DNA of 64,000 nucleotides from Betaproteobacteria bacterium (lineage in GTDB: Bacteria > Pseudomonadota > Gammaproteobacteria > Burkholderiales > SG8-41). A model generated the notes under the pieces. It worked only from the letters and a program-made list of their open reading frames with translations, was not told the DNA's origin and ran no database searches. Location: positions 1 to 64,000 of the forward strand of contig JAKFYK010000009.1 in assembly GCA_021730905.1 (NCBI GenBank), in the 5' to 3' direction. A program made the position numbers and the translations under genes. Below, piece after piece: positions 1 to 8,180 of the stretch; within the stretch, counting starts at the first letter, position 1; each line of letters starts with the position of its first letter.

Positions 1-91
1 CGGGATAGCCAATCGTGTTTCGTCGCCAAACCCCGCGATATTTCCAGTAAACCAATTCGAATTTCGCTGCGGCACGTCGACCATACTAAAT

Positions 92-409
92 TCAAGCACG
101 CTGAATTTCAGTTTTCACACGGCCTCGACCCCAAGCCGTCACCCGCGTTGCTCCATAGCTGCCGTTCGAGTCCTTACCCAGTGATCTCGTTGGCGCACAC
201 CGGGATCGGTGGCGAAATCGTGATGCCGAACCAAAGCCCTGGATGAGTGTGATGGCGCCGCTGGCTGCCTCTTCACCTTTGAGGTGGATTTGCTTGAGCA
301 GATGCGTGTGAATGACGCGATGGATGATGCGCAGCACCGGCGCGAGCAGTTCGGGGTAGACCGCGAACAGGCTGTGCGGCAGGTTGTGGTCCACTAGATA
401 CGCTGCCAT
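92..409 (-). pseudogene. IS91-family transposase fragment (internal part)
   Basis: Frame of 105 codons whose first two thirds read like the segment just before the catalytic HUH motif of IS91-type (Y2) transposases: PELLAPVLRIIHRVIHTHLLKQ followed by SGAITLIQGFGSA, where intact relatives have TGAVTLIQRFGSA and then an N-L-N-x-H-x-H stretch. Here the similarity stops right after FGSA and the rest (arginine-rich) does not look like transposase. The N-terminal zinc-binding part, the HxH motif and the tyrosines are missing, so it cannot be active. A second fragment, the C-terminal tail of the same family, lies at 3691-3840 on the same strand. Family assignment is from recalled family motifs; fragment status is clear. 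Confidence 0.62.
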
Positions 410-417
410 GCTGTCGC

Positions 418-1341
418 TTAGGGGCGCCGGTACATGTTTTCAACCGCCACGCGTTCGCGTGCGATGGTGCGCCCGATGTTCTGGCATTCCGCCAACGTGA
501 GGCCATCGCGCCGCGCCTGTGCCTGATATTGGGCCAGGCGTTTTTCGATGGCTGCGAATCGCTGCGATTCCTGAGGCGAAATCCGTCCATCGCGAACGCC
601 ACCGTTGTAGAGCGCGTAGACCCCGTCGTGCGCCGCGCGATTGTCGGCGACGCAACGCGCAACACCCGGATCGAAGCGCGACATACGCACGATTTCTTCA
701 CGGTTTTGCGCAATCTGATTGCCAATGCCCTGACAGTCGCGCAGCGTGAGGCCGTCACGCGCCAGCGCAGCACGCAGATTCTGCAGTTGCCCTTGCATGG
801 CATTAAAGTGTTGCTGCTCGGCGGGGTTGATACGTCCGCGGCGGCGCGCATCTTCGTAAAGGTTGACGGCGTCCTGATGCGCGCGCTGATTGTCCATCTG
901 GCAACGCGCAAGGGCCGGGTCGCGGCGCGACATGCGGATCACTTCCTGACGATCGCTTGCCAACACGTTGCTGATGTATTGGCACTCCTGCAGATTGAGG
1001 CCACCGCGGTTGAGCTGGGCATTGATGTTGTTCAGGCGGATTTGCAATTGTGTGAAGTACTGCGCCTCGGCGGCATCGATGCGGCCCGCGCGTTGCGCGC
1101 GGTTGTAGAGGTCCAGCACCTCGGCGTGTGCGCGCCGGTTATCGGCATGGCAACGCTGAATTTCGTGCTGCTCGTAGTAGGCCGGCGCGGGAGCCGGGTA
1201 GATCACCGTCGGCGCGGGGGACGGTTCGGGGTACTGAGGCGCCGGAGCCGGATATTGCGGCGTCGGCTGTTCCGGCGTCACCACGCAAGCGCCCAGCGTG
1301 GTTAACAGCAGTACGGCGGCCAAGCGTGAGAATTGTTTCAT
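418..1341 (-). CDS. Lipoprotein with three tandem ~75-residue repeats
   Basis: Predicted outer-membrane or periplasmic lipoprotein of about 307 residues. The start at 1341 gives MKQFSRLAAVLLLTTLGAC, a lipoprotein signal peptide with lipobox LGAC; the longer open frame upstream lacks any signal. A proline/tyrosine-rich linker (PQYPAPAPQYPEPSP) follows, then three tandem repeats. Each begins C-x-x-D-N-x-R/Q-A-H, has the phrase R-x-G-R-I-x-x-x-E, then G-L-x-L-x-x-C-Q-x-I, and the first two end VIRMSRxDP/IVRMSRxDP. Two cysteines per repeat suggest intra-repeat disulfides. The repeats look helical. I know no characterised homologue. It is divergent from the cysteine-rich secreted protein at 1676. 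Confidence 0.8.
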   Translation of the reverse strand: MKQFSRLAAVLLLTTLGACVVTPEQPTPQYPAPAPQYPEPSPAPTVIYPAPAPAYYEQHEIQRCHADNRRAHAEVLDLYNRAQRAGRIDAAEAQYFTQLQIRLNNINAQLNRGGLNLQECQYISNVLASDRQEVIRMSRRDPALARCQMDNQRAHQDAVNLYEDARRRGRINPAEQQHFNAMQGQLQNLRAALARDGLTLRDCQGIGNQIAQNREEIVRMSRFDPGVARCVADNRAAHDGVYALYNGGVRDGRISPQESQRFAAIEKRLAQYQAQARRDGLTLAECQNIGRTIARERVAVENMYRRP

Positions 1342-1675
1342 GGTGTTCTCTGAGAGAGTGAAAAACGGTGTGTGCCAAGGTCCCCCTCCCCTCGGGTATA
1401 GACATCCAAGTGTAACGCGACTGGCGCGGGGCAGGTCGGGAGACGAGCTGGGCCAAAACTTTACCGCCACGACCGCCAAATACCGGCGGTGGGTGACGGG
1501 GCTCCCGCGCTGCGGGCAGTCCTGCCCATTTGTCCCCGGCGGGAATTGGCGCGATACTGCTGCAGACGCGAGGTCGGTCCTGCCTTACGATCACGCGTAA
1601 CAAGTTTTCGCGTCGAGGCTCGGGTTACGGCGCCCGCACTCGACAACGAATAATAATGCCAACGGGGAGAGTTGC
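1342..1675. other. Divergent intergenic region
   Basis: This 334-base stretch separates two divergently transcribed secreted-protein genes and must hold both promoters. The ribosome site GGGGAGAG lies just before the start at 1676. Short GC hairpins are visible (CCGCC/GGCGG near 1480 and CCCGC/GCGGG near 1505). I see no clear sigma-70 consensus, no RNA gene and no open frame that looks coding. Confidence 0.5.
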
Positions 1676-3328
1676 ATGCGCCTGCAGCTTGCATTGATTA
1701 CGTTGTGTTTTTCATCGGGTGTAATGGCTGCCGACTGTGGCGGACTGAATCAGCGGCCGTGCAAGGTATTCGAGCGCGTACCCTCCTGTAATCGCGGTCT
1801 GGTCGAAAATTTCGCCAAGGGAAGATGTCTGGCGGCCACAGCTCAGCCCGCGCAACCGGCACAGCCCGCCGTCAAGCAACGTCCCGGCAATTGCGGCCGG
1901 CACCATCAACGGCCCTGCAACGTGACGGAGTTCATCCCGTCCTGCGACGCCCAGTTGGTCGAGCACCAGGGGCAATGCAAATCGCGCGCCGAAGCCACCG
2001 CGCCCAAGCCACGCCCCGGTCATTGCGGCCGTGACAACCAACGGCCCTGCAACGTGGCGGAATTCATCCCTTCGTGCGAAGGCCAGTTGGTCGAGCACCA
2101 GGGACAATGTCAATCGCGCGCCGAAGCCGCCGCGCCCAAGCCACGCCCCGGTCATTGCGGCCGTGACAACCAACGGCCCTGCAACGTGGCGGAATTCATC
2201 CCCTCGTGCGAAGGCCAGCTGGTCGAGCACCAGGGACAATGCCAATCGCGGGTCGCGGTGTCGCCGCTCGCCAATTGCGGCAAGCAGGATCAACGCGCCT
2301 GCAACGTATGGGAGCGGATACCCTCCTGCGACGCCGATCTTGCGGAAATTCGCGGCGCCTGCATGCGTAAAGGCGAATGCGGTGCCGAGGGGCAGCGACC
2401 CTGCCTGGTCGGCGAGCGCATTCCTTCCTGTAACGCCGGGTTGAAGGAAAATTTCAAGAAAAACGTCTGCGCCGGGCTCGCGCCGGGCGAAACGCCGTTC
2501 ACCGGCGGCCTGGCTTCCTTGAGTGAATTTTATGGCGATGGCGTCAAGGCACTGTGTCAACAGGGACTGGGAACCATCAGGATCGACACCTCGACACCGG
2601 TCGGCCTGGGCGCGGAATGCACGAAGAACGTATTCATCGGTGCCGCGTGTGATTTCATGGCCAGCAAGGTACTGGGTGGCGACGCCGTGGGAATGGTTGG
2701 CCAGATCGCGGACTCGCCCAGGGCGGTCGCCGCAGCCGCCGAACAGGCAAAAATATTCGATCGCAAGGTCAATGCAGCCTATCAATCCGGCGCCTGCTTG
2801 CAATATGCCGAGAAGTTGGCGCCGGCGACATCGCATGGCCGCGGCAGCGGCATGAAATGCGGCAGCGGACAGTTCTGGGATCCGAACGGCAGTTGTTACA
2901 GTTGCCCGTCGGGCTATACGAGAACACTGGAAGCGGTGACTTCGGCGAGAGCCTGCGTCGACAAGCCGGCGGGTGAATTGCTGCGCAGCTCCTGCGCGGT
3001 ATTCAAGGCGGCATCCGAAGACATGGCAAAGGGCGTGGAGTGCACCACCGAAATCCTGACCAGCGGCGTCTTCATCGATCAGAACATCGGCTTCGACGGA
3101 GCAAGCAGGGGTTTCTGCATTGCCACCGGCGAGCTCACTTACGCGATAGTCGACGTCATGCTGCCCGGCAAGACGCCCGACAACAAGGCAAAAAAAATAA
3201 AGACGTCCCTGGATAAATTCGTGCAAACAGTCAATAAAACCGGTAAGCAGATCGGCGCGGTTGCCAGCATTGTCGGCGCAAGCAGCGAAGTGGTATCCGA
3301 GTTCGACAAGCTGAAAAGTTGCCGTTGA
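1676..3328 (+). CDS. Secreted cysteine-rich tandem-repeat protein
   Basis: Exported protein of 550 residues. Residues 1-18 form a signal peptide cut after GVMA. Residues 19 to about 280 hold six repeats of the plan C-G-x4-Q-R-P/A-C-x-V-x-E-x-I/V-P-S-C, followed by a fourth Cys about eight to eleven residues on. Units 3 and 4 are nearly identical in DNA as well (period 132 bp, 44 residues), with a linker rich in A, P and K. The second half is a different cysteine-containing domain, including the phrase GQFWDPNGSCYSCPSGY. Four cysteines per unit suggest small disulfide-stapled modules. I do not recognise the family. A good ribosome site (GGGGAGAG) precedes the start. A 630-codon open frame on the opposite strand is a shadow of the repeats. 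Confidence 0.85.
   Translation: MRLQLALITLCFSSGVMAADCGGLNQRPCKVFERVPSCNRGLVENFAKGRCLAATAQPAQPAQPAVKQRPGNCGRHHQRPCNVTEFIPSCDAQLVEHQGQCKSRAEATAPKPRPGHCGRDNQRPCNVAEFIPSCEGQLVEHQGQCQSRAEAAAPKPRPGHCGRDNQRPCNVAEFIPSCEGQLVEHQGQCQSRVAVSPLANCGKQDQRACNVWERIPSCDADLAEIRGACMRKGECGAEGQRPCLVGERIPSCNAGLKENFKKNVCAGLAPGETPFTGGLASLSEFYGDGVKALCQQGLGTIRIDTSTPVGLGAECTKNVFIGAACDFMASKVLGGDAVGMVGQIADSPRAVAAAAEQAKIFDRKVNAAYQSGACLQYAEKLAPATSHGRGSGMKCGSGQFWDPNGSCYSCPSGYTRTLEAVTSARACVDKPAGELLRSSCAVFKAASEDMAKGVECTTEILTSGVFIDQNIGFDGASRGFCIATGELTYAIVDVMLPGKTPDNKAKKIKTSLDKFVQTVNKTGKQIGAVASIVGASSEVVSEFDKLKSCR
1877..2272 (+). repeat. Tandem 132-bp coding repeats
   Basis: Three consecutive 132-bp units (1877-2008, 2009-2140, 2141-2272) encode repeats 2-4 of the cysteine-rich protein. 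Units 3 and 4 differ at only a handful of positions over most of their length, including silent ones, which points to recent duplication or gene conversion. Unit 2 is more diverged. Confidence 0.85.
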
Positions 3329-3690
3329 CGGTGAACCCGGTGGGCTGGTCACGATACGTTCACGCGCGCGGGGCAAGATCGGGCCCGGCCGCCTTGGTGC
3401 GCGCCCGCCCCGCTTGCGTTCTCGTTGCCGCAGCGCAACGGCCCGTTTCGTGACGACCCGCTCAATCCGGTAATGGGGAGATAGGAATTTCAAACACCGT
3501 TTTTGCATAAGCCCCAATCTATCCCGGAGCAGATGCCGGGCCAATTTTCGGGCTTGAGCAGGCCACTCGCACCGCGCACAAAAACGCCCGTCACAAACCG
3601 CCATTGTGACCTACTGATTCAGCCGGGCAATTTCCACCTTGCCGTGGCACAACCCAAACCACCTCCTCGCCCTGTAAAACCGCGCACGTT

Positions 3691-3840
3691 TCAGCCCCAA
3701 TCCTCCACGAACAATTCCTCCCGCCGCGCTTTGGCTCGCGGTGGCGGCTGCGGGCCCAGCCCGATGTGCTTGAGTATCTTCTCGATCATCACCGGTTCTT
3801 CAATCACTGCGATGAGCTTGGTGTTGCTGCCGGTGCTGCG
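3691..3840 (-). pseudogene. IS91-family transposase C-terminal fragment
   Basis: On the minus strand the frame reads KLIAVIEEPVMIEKILKHIG and then LGPQPPPRAKARREELF before a stop. This is the characteristic tail of IS91-type transposases (K/R-L-I-A-x-I-E-x-P-x-x-I-x-K-I-L-x-H-L). Nothing upstream of about 3840 resembles the rest of the enzyme, and the CxxC that normally precedes the tail is absent. It is on the same strand as the internal fragment at 92-409, but the order is wrong for one gene split by an insertion, so two element copies or a rearrangement are more likely. Confidence 0.65.
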
Positions 3841-4211
3841 CCATTTGACGTGTGAGCCTCGGCTGATCGATCGACCGGTATCAGACAAGCATTTCGACGT
3901 GCCGATCGACCGCAGTTGGCTGATTGGCGACTACCGCATTACGGACGTTTTCGACCCGTTGCTGCCGGCTGAACTTCTACATAGCGTCCATTCACGCCCA
4001 TCAGAGCAGCCCCTGTCGACGGGATCTCCGATGAGATTTCGGAAAAATTACGCGATAGACCACTTACGCCACTGAGCGGGGTCTAAATAGGGGAACTCGC
4101 AAACACTTAGCCCCCGCTTTGAAGTTCCGCGGCTTGCCGCGGCAGCAGAAAGTGGCGGCAACAAGGGAACACTTGTGCCGCACTCCATATCACCGCTCTG
4201 CGCACACCCTC
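3841..4211. other. Non-coding stretch between IS remnant and tctA
   Basis: I see no supported gene here. A 190-codon plus-strand frame (3503-4075) crosses both this stretch and the transposase remnant on the other strand and has no recognisable domain, so I treat it as chance. The sequence may be decayed mobile-element DNA. It lies downstream of the tct operon. Confidence 0.4.
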
Positions 4212-5714
4212 TCACGCTCTCAGCCGTTTTACCGCTGGCTTGATCAGGAACCGGTTCAGGATGGGCCAAAGTACGATGACAATCACCACCGCCATGATCA
4301 CGCCGGAAATGGGTCGCGTAAAAAAGGTCGAGATGTCTCCCTCCGACATCTTGAGGGATTGCCGCAGCGATACCTCCATTTGCCCGCCCAGCACCAGCGC
4401 CAGCACCAGCGGCGCCTGCGGATAACCCATTTTGTTGGTCAGGTATCCGATCACACCGAATACCAGCATTATCCACAAATCAAACACGCTGTAATTCACG
4501 CTGTACACACCCACCACGCAGAAGATCGCGATCAGCGGCGCCAGCACCCGGTACGGCACCCGCAACACCGCGACGAAGGCGGGCACAAATGCAATATTGA
4601 GCACGAGCAGCATGACATTGCCGATGTACATGGAGGCGATGAGACCCCATACAAAATCCGGGTTCTTCGTGAACAAGAGCGGCCCCGGCTGCAGATTAAA
4701 CAAGGTGAGCACGCCGAGCATCACTGCCGTGGTGCCCGAACCCGGAATGCCGAGGGTCAGCAAAGGGATCATGGCGCCGCCCGTGGAAGCATTGTTGGCC
4801 GCCTCGGGAGACGCAACACCTGCGATCATCCCTGTGCCGAACAATTCAGGCGTCCTGGAGACGCGCTTCTCCGCAGCGTAAGCCAGAAAAGTGGCGATGG
4901 TAGCCCCCGCACCCGGCAGCACGCCGACCACGAAGCCGATGATGCCGCCGCGCACCATCGGCATGGCACTGTCTTTCAGGTCCTGTTTGGTAATCAGCAT
5001 GTCCCGCAGCGTGGTCTTCATCACCTTGATATCCACCAACTGATCGATCATCCCCAGCACGGCGCCAAGTCCGAACATGCCAACGGCGACCGGCAGGAAA
5101 CCAATGCCATCCAACAACTCGAGATTGCCATAGGAATAGCGCGCGGCGCCGTCGATAGGGTCCAAACCAATCATGGCCAGGGCCAGGCCTATGAATCCCA
5201 TGGCATAGCCTTTCGCCCGGGATTTTCCGGTCAGCCCGCTGATCGCCGACAGGCCAAGCAACATCAGGGCAAAGTATTCCGGCGGCCCGAAGCGAAGGGC
5301 AGCCTCGGCAATCGGCGGCGCCAGCAACGTCAGCATGACAACGCTGAACGTCCCCGCGATGAATGACGCGATCGCGGCAATGGTCAGCGCCGGCCCGGCG
5401 CGGCCCTGCTGCGCCATCTCGTAACCATCCAGACAGGTCATGATCGAGGAAGACTCGCCCGGAACGTTCATCAGCACCGAAGTGATGGTTCCACCATACA
5501 TGCAACCGTAGTAGACACCGCACATCAGGATCATCGCCGACGTCGGGTTCATGCCGAACGCCAGCGGAATCAGGATCGACAGACCGGCAACCGGGCCTAT
5601 CCCCGGTAATGCGCCTATGACCGTGCCGACGATCACGCCCAGGGTCACCACCAGCAGATTGATGGGGGTGAAGGCGACGGCAAACCCTATGCTGAGGTTA
5701 TTGATGAATTCCAT
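4212..5714 (-). CDS. tctA: Tripartite tricarboxylate transporter, large permease TctA
   Basis: Large integral membrane subunit (500 residues, usual length) of a TTT-family secondary transporter that imports a carboxylate captured by a periplasmic TctC/Bug protein. The family's glycine-rich signature is near residues 30-90: GALPGIGPVAGLSILIP, then YGGTITSVLMNVPGESSS. A second copy of the fold's motif occurs near residue 255 (VGVLPGAGATIATFLAYAAEK) and PGSGTTAVMLG follows. About eleven hydrophobic segments are visible. It is the last gene of tctC-tctB-tctA; tctB ends 15 bases upstream. The substrate cannot be read from the sequence. Confidence 0.95.
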   Translation of the reverse strand: MEFINNLSIGFAVAFTPINLLVVTLGVIVGTVIGALPGIGPVAGLSILIPLAFGMNPTSAMILMCGVYYGCMYGGTITSVLMNVPGESSSIMTCLDGYEMAQQGRAGPALTIAAIASFIAGTFSVVMLTLLAPPIAEAALRFGPPEYFALMLLGLSAISGLTGKSRAKGYAMGFIGLALAMIGLDPIDGAARYSYGNLELLDGIGFLPVAVGMFGLGAVLGMIDQLVDIKVMKTTLRDMLITKQDLKDSAMPMVRGGIIGFVVGVLPGAGATIATFLAYAAEKRVSRTPELFGTGMIAGVASPEAANNASTGGAMIPLLTLGIPGSGTTAVMLGVLTLFNLQPGPLLFTKNPDFVWGLIASMYIGNVMLLVLNIAFVPAFVAVLRVPYRVLAPLIAIFCVVGVYSVNYSVFDLWIMLVFGVIGYLTNKMGYPQAPLVLALVLGGQMEVSLRQSLKMSEGDISTFFTRPISGVIMAVVIVIVLWPILNRFLIKPAVKRLRA

Positions 5715-5729
5715 GAATATCGCCGCTAA

Positions 5730-6194
5730 TCACTCGAAAAAAGCAAGAATGCCCTTGGGCAGCGGCACGCGCAGCCACACCGCGAATATCACGTACAGCG
5801 CGACCGCCGACACCAGCGGAACCGACACCAGTATCCGCCACGAACGAACGCCCAGACCAAAAACCACCACCGCCATGAACAGCGTGGTGATCACCACGAA
5901 GCCGAGTTTATTCAGCAGCAGCAACGACACCGCCAAAGCGCCGAGCATGAGTCCGACGCGCCGCCATCCGACAGCCGCCGGCCACGTGATGCCTTCCTGT
6001 GGCGCCAGACGGGGCCAAATGCCCTTGACGGTCAGCACGAGACCGGAGCCGATGAGTCCGAAGGCTATCCACCGGGGCAGGAATCCCGGCCCCGGAACGC
6101 CCTCTATAAAATAAGGCATCCTGATGGCGTCCAGCAGCACCCATGCGCCGATGGCCACGAACACGGAACCCGCGACTGCTTCAGCCTTATTCAT
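5730..6194 (-). CDS. tctB: Tripartite tricarboxylate transporter, small permease TctB
   Basis: Small membrane subunit, about 154 residues with four hydrophobic segments, pairing with TctA in the inner membrane. The typical TctB opening is present: AGSVFVAIGAWVLLDA, then GVPGPGFLPRWIAFGL. The start at 6194 (MNKAEAV) is preferred over the longer frame at 6233 because GGGGAGAGGA sits directly before it. It lies between tctC (63 bases upstream) and tctA. This is the only TctB in the window although five Bug-type receptors are encoded. Confidence 0.9.
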   Translation of the reverse strand: MNKAEAVAGSVFVAIGAWVLLDAIRMPYFIEGVPGPGFLPRWIAFGLIGSGLVLTVKGIWPRLAPQEGITWPAAVGWRRVGLMLGALAVSLLLLNKLGFVVITTLFMAVVVFGLGVRSWRILVSVPLVSAVALYVIFAVWLRVPLPKGILAFFE

Positions 6195-6256
6195 TCCTCT
6201 CCCCGAAATCTCACAGGAAAGGGGAACCACCACGCCGATGATTCCCCAAGGCGCTG

Positions 6257-7237
6257 TTAGAGCTTGCCGATGGACTTCAGGGTCACCGTGAGTTTCTCCC
6301 GTTCATCCGCCAGATACTTTCCGTAATCAGCCCCGCCGAGAAACTTCACCGTCATCATGTTCTTGGACGCATATTCCGCCCATCCTTTGGAAAACGTGAT
6401 CTTGCGCATCATCTCGATGAGGAACTGTTCCTCGCTTTTGGCAATGCCGGCCGGCGCCACAATGCCGCGCGCCGAGTGCGACACCACGTTATAGCCGACT
6501 TCCTTCATCGTCGGCACATTCTTGAGACCCGCTACACGCTCGTCCGTAAACACCGCGAGCGGCACCAGTTTCCCGGCCTCGACATAACCGGCGAGCTCGT
6601 TGGGATTGCCGAGCGCTACATCCACGTGACCGCCCAGAATCGCGGCATTGACCTCGCCGCCGCTCTTGAACGGAATATAGTTCAGCTTGATTTTCACTGC
6701 GGAGCTGATCATCGCCGCCAGATTGGCATCCGAGCCGGCCGCACCGGTGCCGCCGACCTTCACCGAACCGGGTGTCTTCATGGAAGCAGCGATCACATCT
6801 TTCATGGTCTTGAAGCCGGATTGCGGAGACGCTGCCATCAACTGCGTATCCACCAGCATCAGCGCGATGGGCGTGAAATCATTCGGCGTTACCTGCATTT
6901 GCTTCAGCACAAAACCGTAGCTGAATGATGCAGTGGCCGTAGCTATGCTATGCGCGTCTGCCTTGCGGGTCGCCAGATAGGTCCAGCCCAATTGCCCGGA
7001 GGCGCCCGGCTTGTAGGTGAGCGTAATCGGCTGCGGCGACAGCTTTTCATCAGAGATGATTTTTTTGATCACCTCGCCGGTGATGCCGCTACCGCCACCC
7101 GGCGCATAGGGAATAATCAAATCAATAGGGCGGGCCGGGAAAGCGCCCTGCGCCTGGGCCGGCGCCAACGGCGCAGTCGCCGCCATCGTCGCGGCTGCAA
7201 GCGCGAAAACCACTGCCCATGCGGAAGAATTTCTCAT
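6257..7237 (-). CDS. tctC: Bug-family periplasmic binding protein TctC (first gene of tct operon)
   Basis: Periplasmic solute receptor of 326 residues. Residues 1-30 are a signal peptide (MRNSSAWAVVFALAAATMAA, cleavage near AQAQG). The mature start FPARPIDLIIPYAPGGGSG is the Bug signature in which the loop closes on the ligand carboxylate. Later GTGAAGSDANLAAMISSA and IPFKSGGEVNAAILGGHVD match the domain-2 pattern. An excellent ribosome site AAGGAGG precedes the start. As the gene next to tctB and tctA it is the cognate receptor. It is more distant from the other four Bug proteins here than they are from each other (for example KSGGEV where they have PYKG). Confidence 0.93.
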   Translation of the reverse strand: MRNSSAWAVVFALAAATMAATAPLAPAQAQGAFPARPIDLIIPYAPGGGSGITGEVIKKIISDEKLSPQPITLTYKPGASGQLGWTYLATRKADAHSIATATASFSYGFVLKQMQVTPNDFTPIALMLVDTQLMAASPQSGFKTMKDVIAASMKTPGSVKVGGTGAAGSDANLAAMISSAVKIKLNYIPFKSGGEVNAAILGGHVDVALGNPNELAGYVEAGKLVPLAVFTDERVAGLKNVPTMKEVGYNVVSHSARGIVAPAGIAKSEEQFLIEMMRKITFSKGWAEYASKNMMTVKFLGGADYGKYLADEREKLTVTLKSIGKL

Positions 7238-7519
7238 GGCAAAACCTCCTTTGTCAGTAATCTGTTTTAGAGTGCCTAAAATAATGAAATCCCCTCTCCC
7301 CCGTTTTCGGGGGAGAGGGCTAGGGTGAGGGGGCCTGCAATCTTCATGTTGATAGGCCCCACTCAGGCAATTCGTTAATACACCAGCAACACTTGGGACA
7401 GATTTTATACTCCGATATCAGAACCTTGTCCAAGCACTGCGCCTGCAATTTTATCGGCACATGCACCAACCACAAGCTAGTATTAGTACGGATACAACCC
7501 AAACAGAAACGCGGTGCGC
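7238..7519. other. Intergenic stretch at edge of the island
   Basis: This stretch should hold the tctC promoter at its left end. It contains a perfect G/C-rich hairpin at 7292-7319. The right half (about 7340-7519) is visibly more AT-rich, like the island beyond it, and shows no convincing frame; a 117-codon minus frame across it only partly coincides with the restriction-gene remnant, in the wrong frame. Confidence 0.4.
7292..7319. repeat. Perfect 12-bp hairpin, dispersed C-run/G-run type
   Basis: Twelve paired bases (CCCTCTCCCCCG against CGGGGGAGAGGG) around a TTTT loop, followed by TAGGGTGAGGG. This resembles a palindromic intergenic repeat common in proteobacterial genomes. There is no T-run after it for the minus-strand island genes, so intrinsic terminator function is uncertain. 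Confidence 0.6.
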
Positions 7520-7710
7520 TCAGCGCTTCGCACGCTTCATCTCGTCCACAATGCGCTGCGTTTCCAGCGACACACGCGTCACGCGCGCGATGAGGTTGAT
7601 CACTTTCTCTTTGTAATCTGCGACGCGGTACGTGTTGAATTTCTCGCGGATGGTCGGATCTTTCGACGTCTTTTCCTTGTACTGATCGAGTATCCATTCA
7701 CACGCTGCGC
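7520..7710 (-). pseudogene. 3' remnant of a large restriction/helicase gene
   Basis: The minus strand reads ACEWILDQYKEKTSKDPTIR, then EKFNTYRVADYKEKVINLIA, then RVTRVSLETQRIVDEMKRAK R and a stop at 7520. This matches the C-terminal tail of large predicted helicase/type ISP-like restriction enzymes (COG4889-type). Only about 60 codons remain; the frame runs without a stop to about 7740 but similarity fades as it enters the end of the MazG-like gene, so the rest was replaced. The stop of the upstream gene lies at 7726. The family call rests on recalled tail sequences; a profile search of the 60 residues would settle it. Confidence 0.6.
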
Positions 7711-7725
7711 CAATACGGCGTGTTC

Positions 7726-8085
7726 CTACAGGTTCGTGTATTTTGTAGCCTTGCCACGAGATTTTTCTACAGGATACTTTTTCGCGTTAAGTGCTAGCTT
7801 TCTCTCGGCTGCTTTTGCCAAGTCGATATTCAGCTTATCGCACAATCGCAACAAGAACAGCAGCACGTCCGCGCACTCTAGCGCCACCTCCTCACGCGCT
7901 TCCGCAGGCAAGTCAGAAGCCTGCTCGAGCGTGAGCCATTGGAAATGCTCAAGAACTTCGCCGGCTTCCCCAGCGAGTGCCATCGCCAGGTTCTTGGGAT
8001 TGTGAAACTGATCCCAATCGCGTTCAACCGCGAACTCTTCCAAGCGGACGCGTAACGTTTCGAGAGCGTCTGTACGCTTTTTCAT
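7726..8085 (-). CDS. MazG-like nucleotide pyrophosphohydrolase
   Basis: All-alpha NTP pyrophosphatase of 119 residues, of the short iMazG/dCTPase type. It hydrolyses a (d)NTP to the monophosphate and pyrophosphate. The family signature is clear: FHNPKNLAMALAGEAGEVLE near residues 27-46, with the metal-binding E-x-x-E, then the second E-x-x-D in ALECADVLLFLL. The C-terminus KYPVEKSRGKATKY is also typical. AAAGGG lies before the start. It follows the nuclease-ATPase gene by 95 bases on the same strand and probably forms an operon with it. MazG-like enzymes are seen both in nucleotide-pool cleaning and in phage-defence loci; the neighbourhood favours the latter, as inference. Confidence 0.9.
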   Translation of the reverse strand: MKKRTDALETLRVRLEEFAVERDWDQFHNPKNLAMALAGEAGEVLEHFQWLTLEQASDLPAEAREEVALECADVLLFLLRLCDKLNIDLAKAAERKLALNAKKYPVEKSRGKATKYTNL

Positions 8086-8180
8086 ATATCCCTTTTAACC
8101 TTTCATTTTTTCTGATGCGAATGTCAGCGTTCACCGAGACATAATGAAGGAATTACTTGTTTCAAGAGATTAGATGAAAT

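Noticed and set aside
1877-2272. CRISPR-like regular repeats
   Set aside because: The repeats are contiguous 132-bp coding units without spacers and with no cas genes nearby.
1712-3604. A 630-codon open frame on the minus strand opposite the cysteine-rich protein
   Set aside because: It has no signal peptide or domain, and its repeats are mirror images of the plus-strand repeats; the plus frame has a signal peptide, regular cysteines and a ribosome site.
3503-4075. A 190-codon plus-strand frame
   Set aside because: It lies opposite the transposase tail and has a patchwork composition without recognisable domain or ribosome site.
4119-5366. A 415-codon plus-strand frame opposite tctA
   Set aside because: Histidine/arginine-rich shadow of a GC-rich membrane-protein gene; tctA has all family motifs.
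7344-7697. A 117-codon minus-strand frame next to the MazG-like gene
   Set aside because: The real remnant is in another frame, where the conserved tail of a restriction/helicase protein reads cleanly; this frame has no similarity I recognise.
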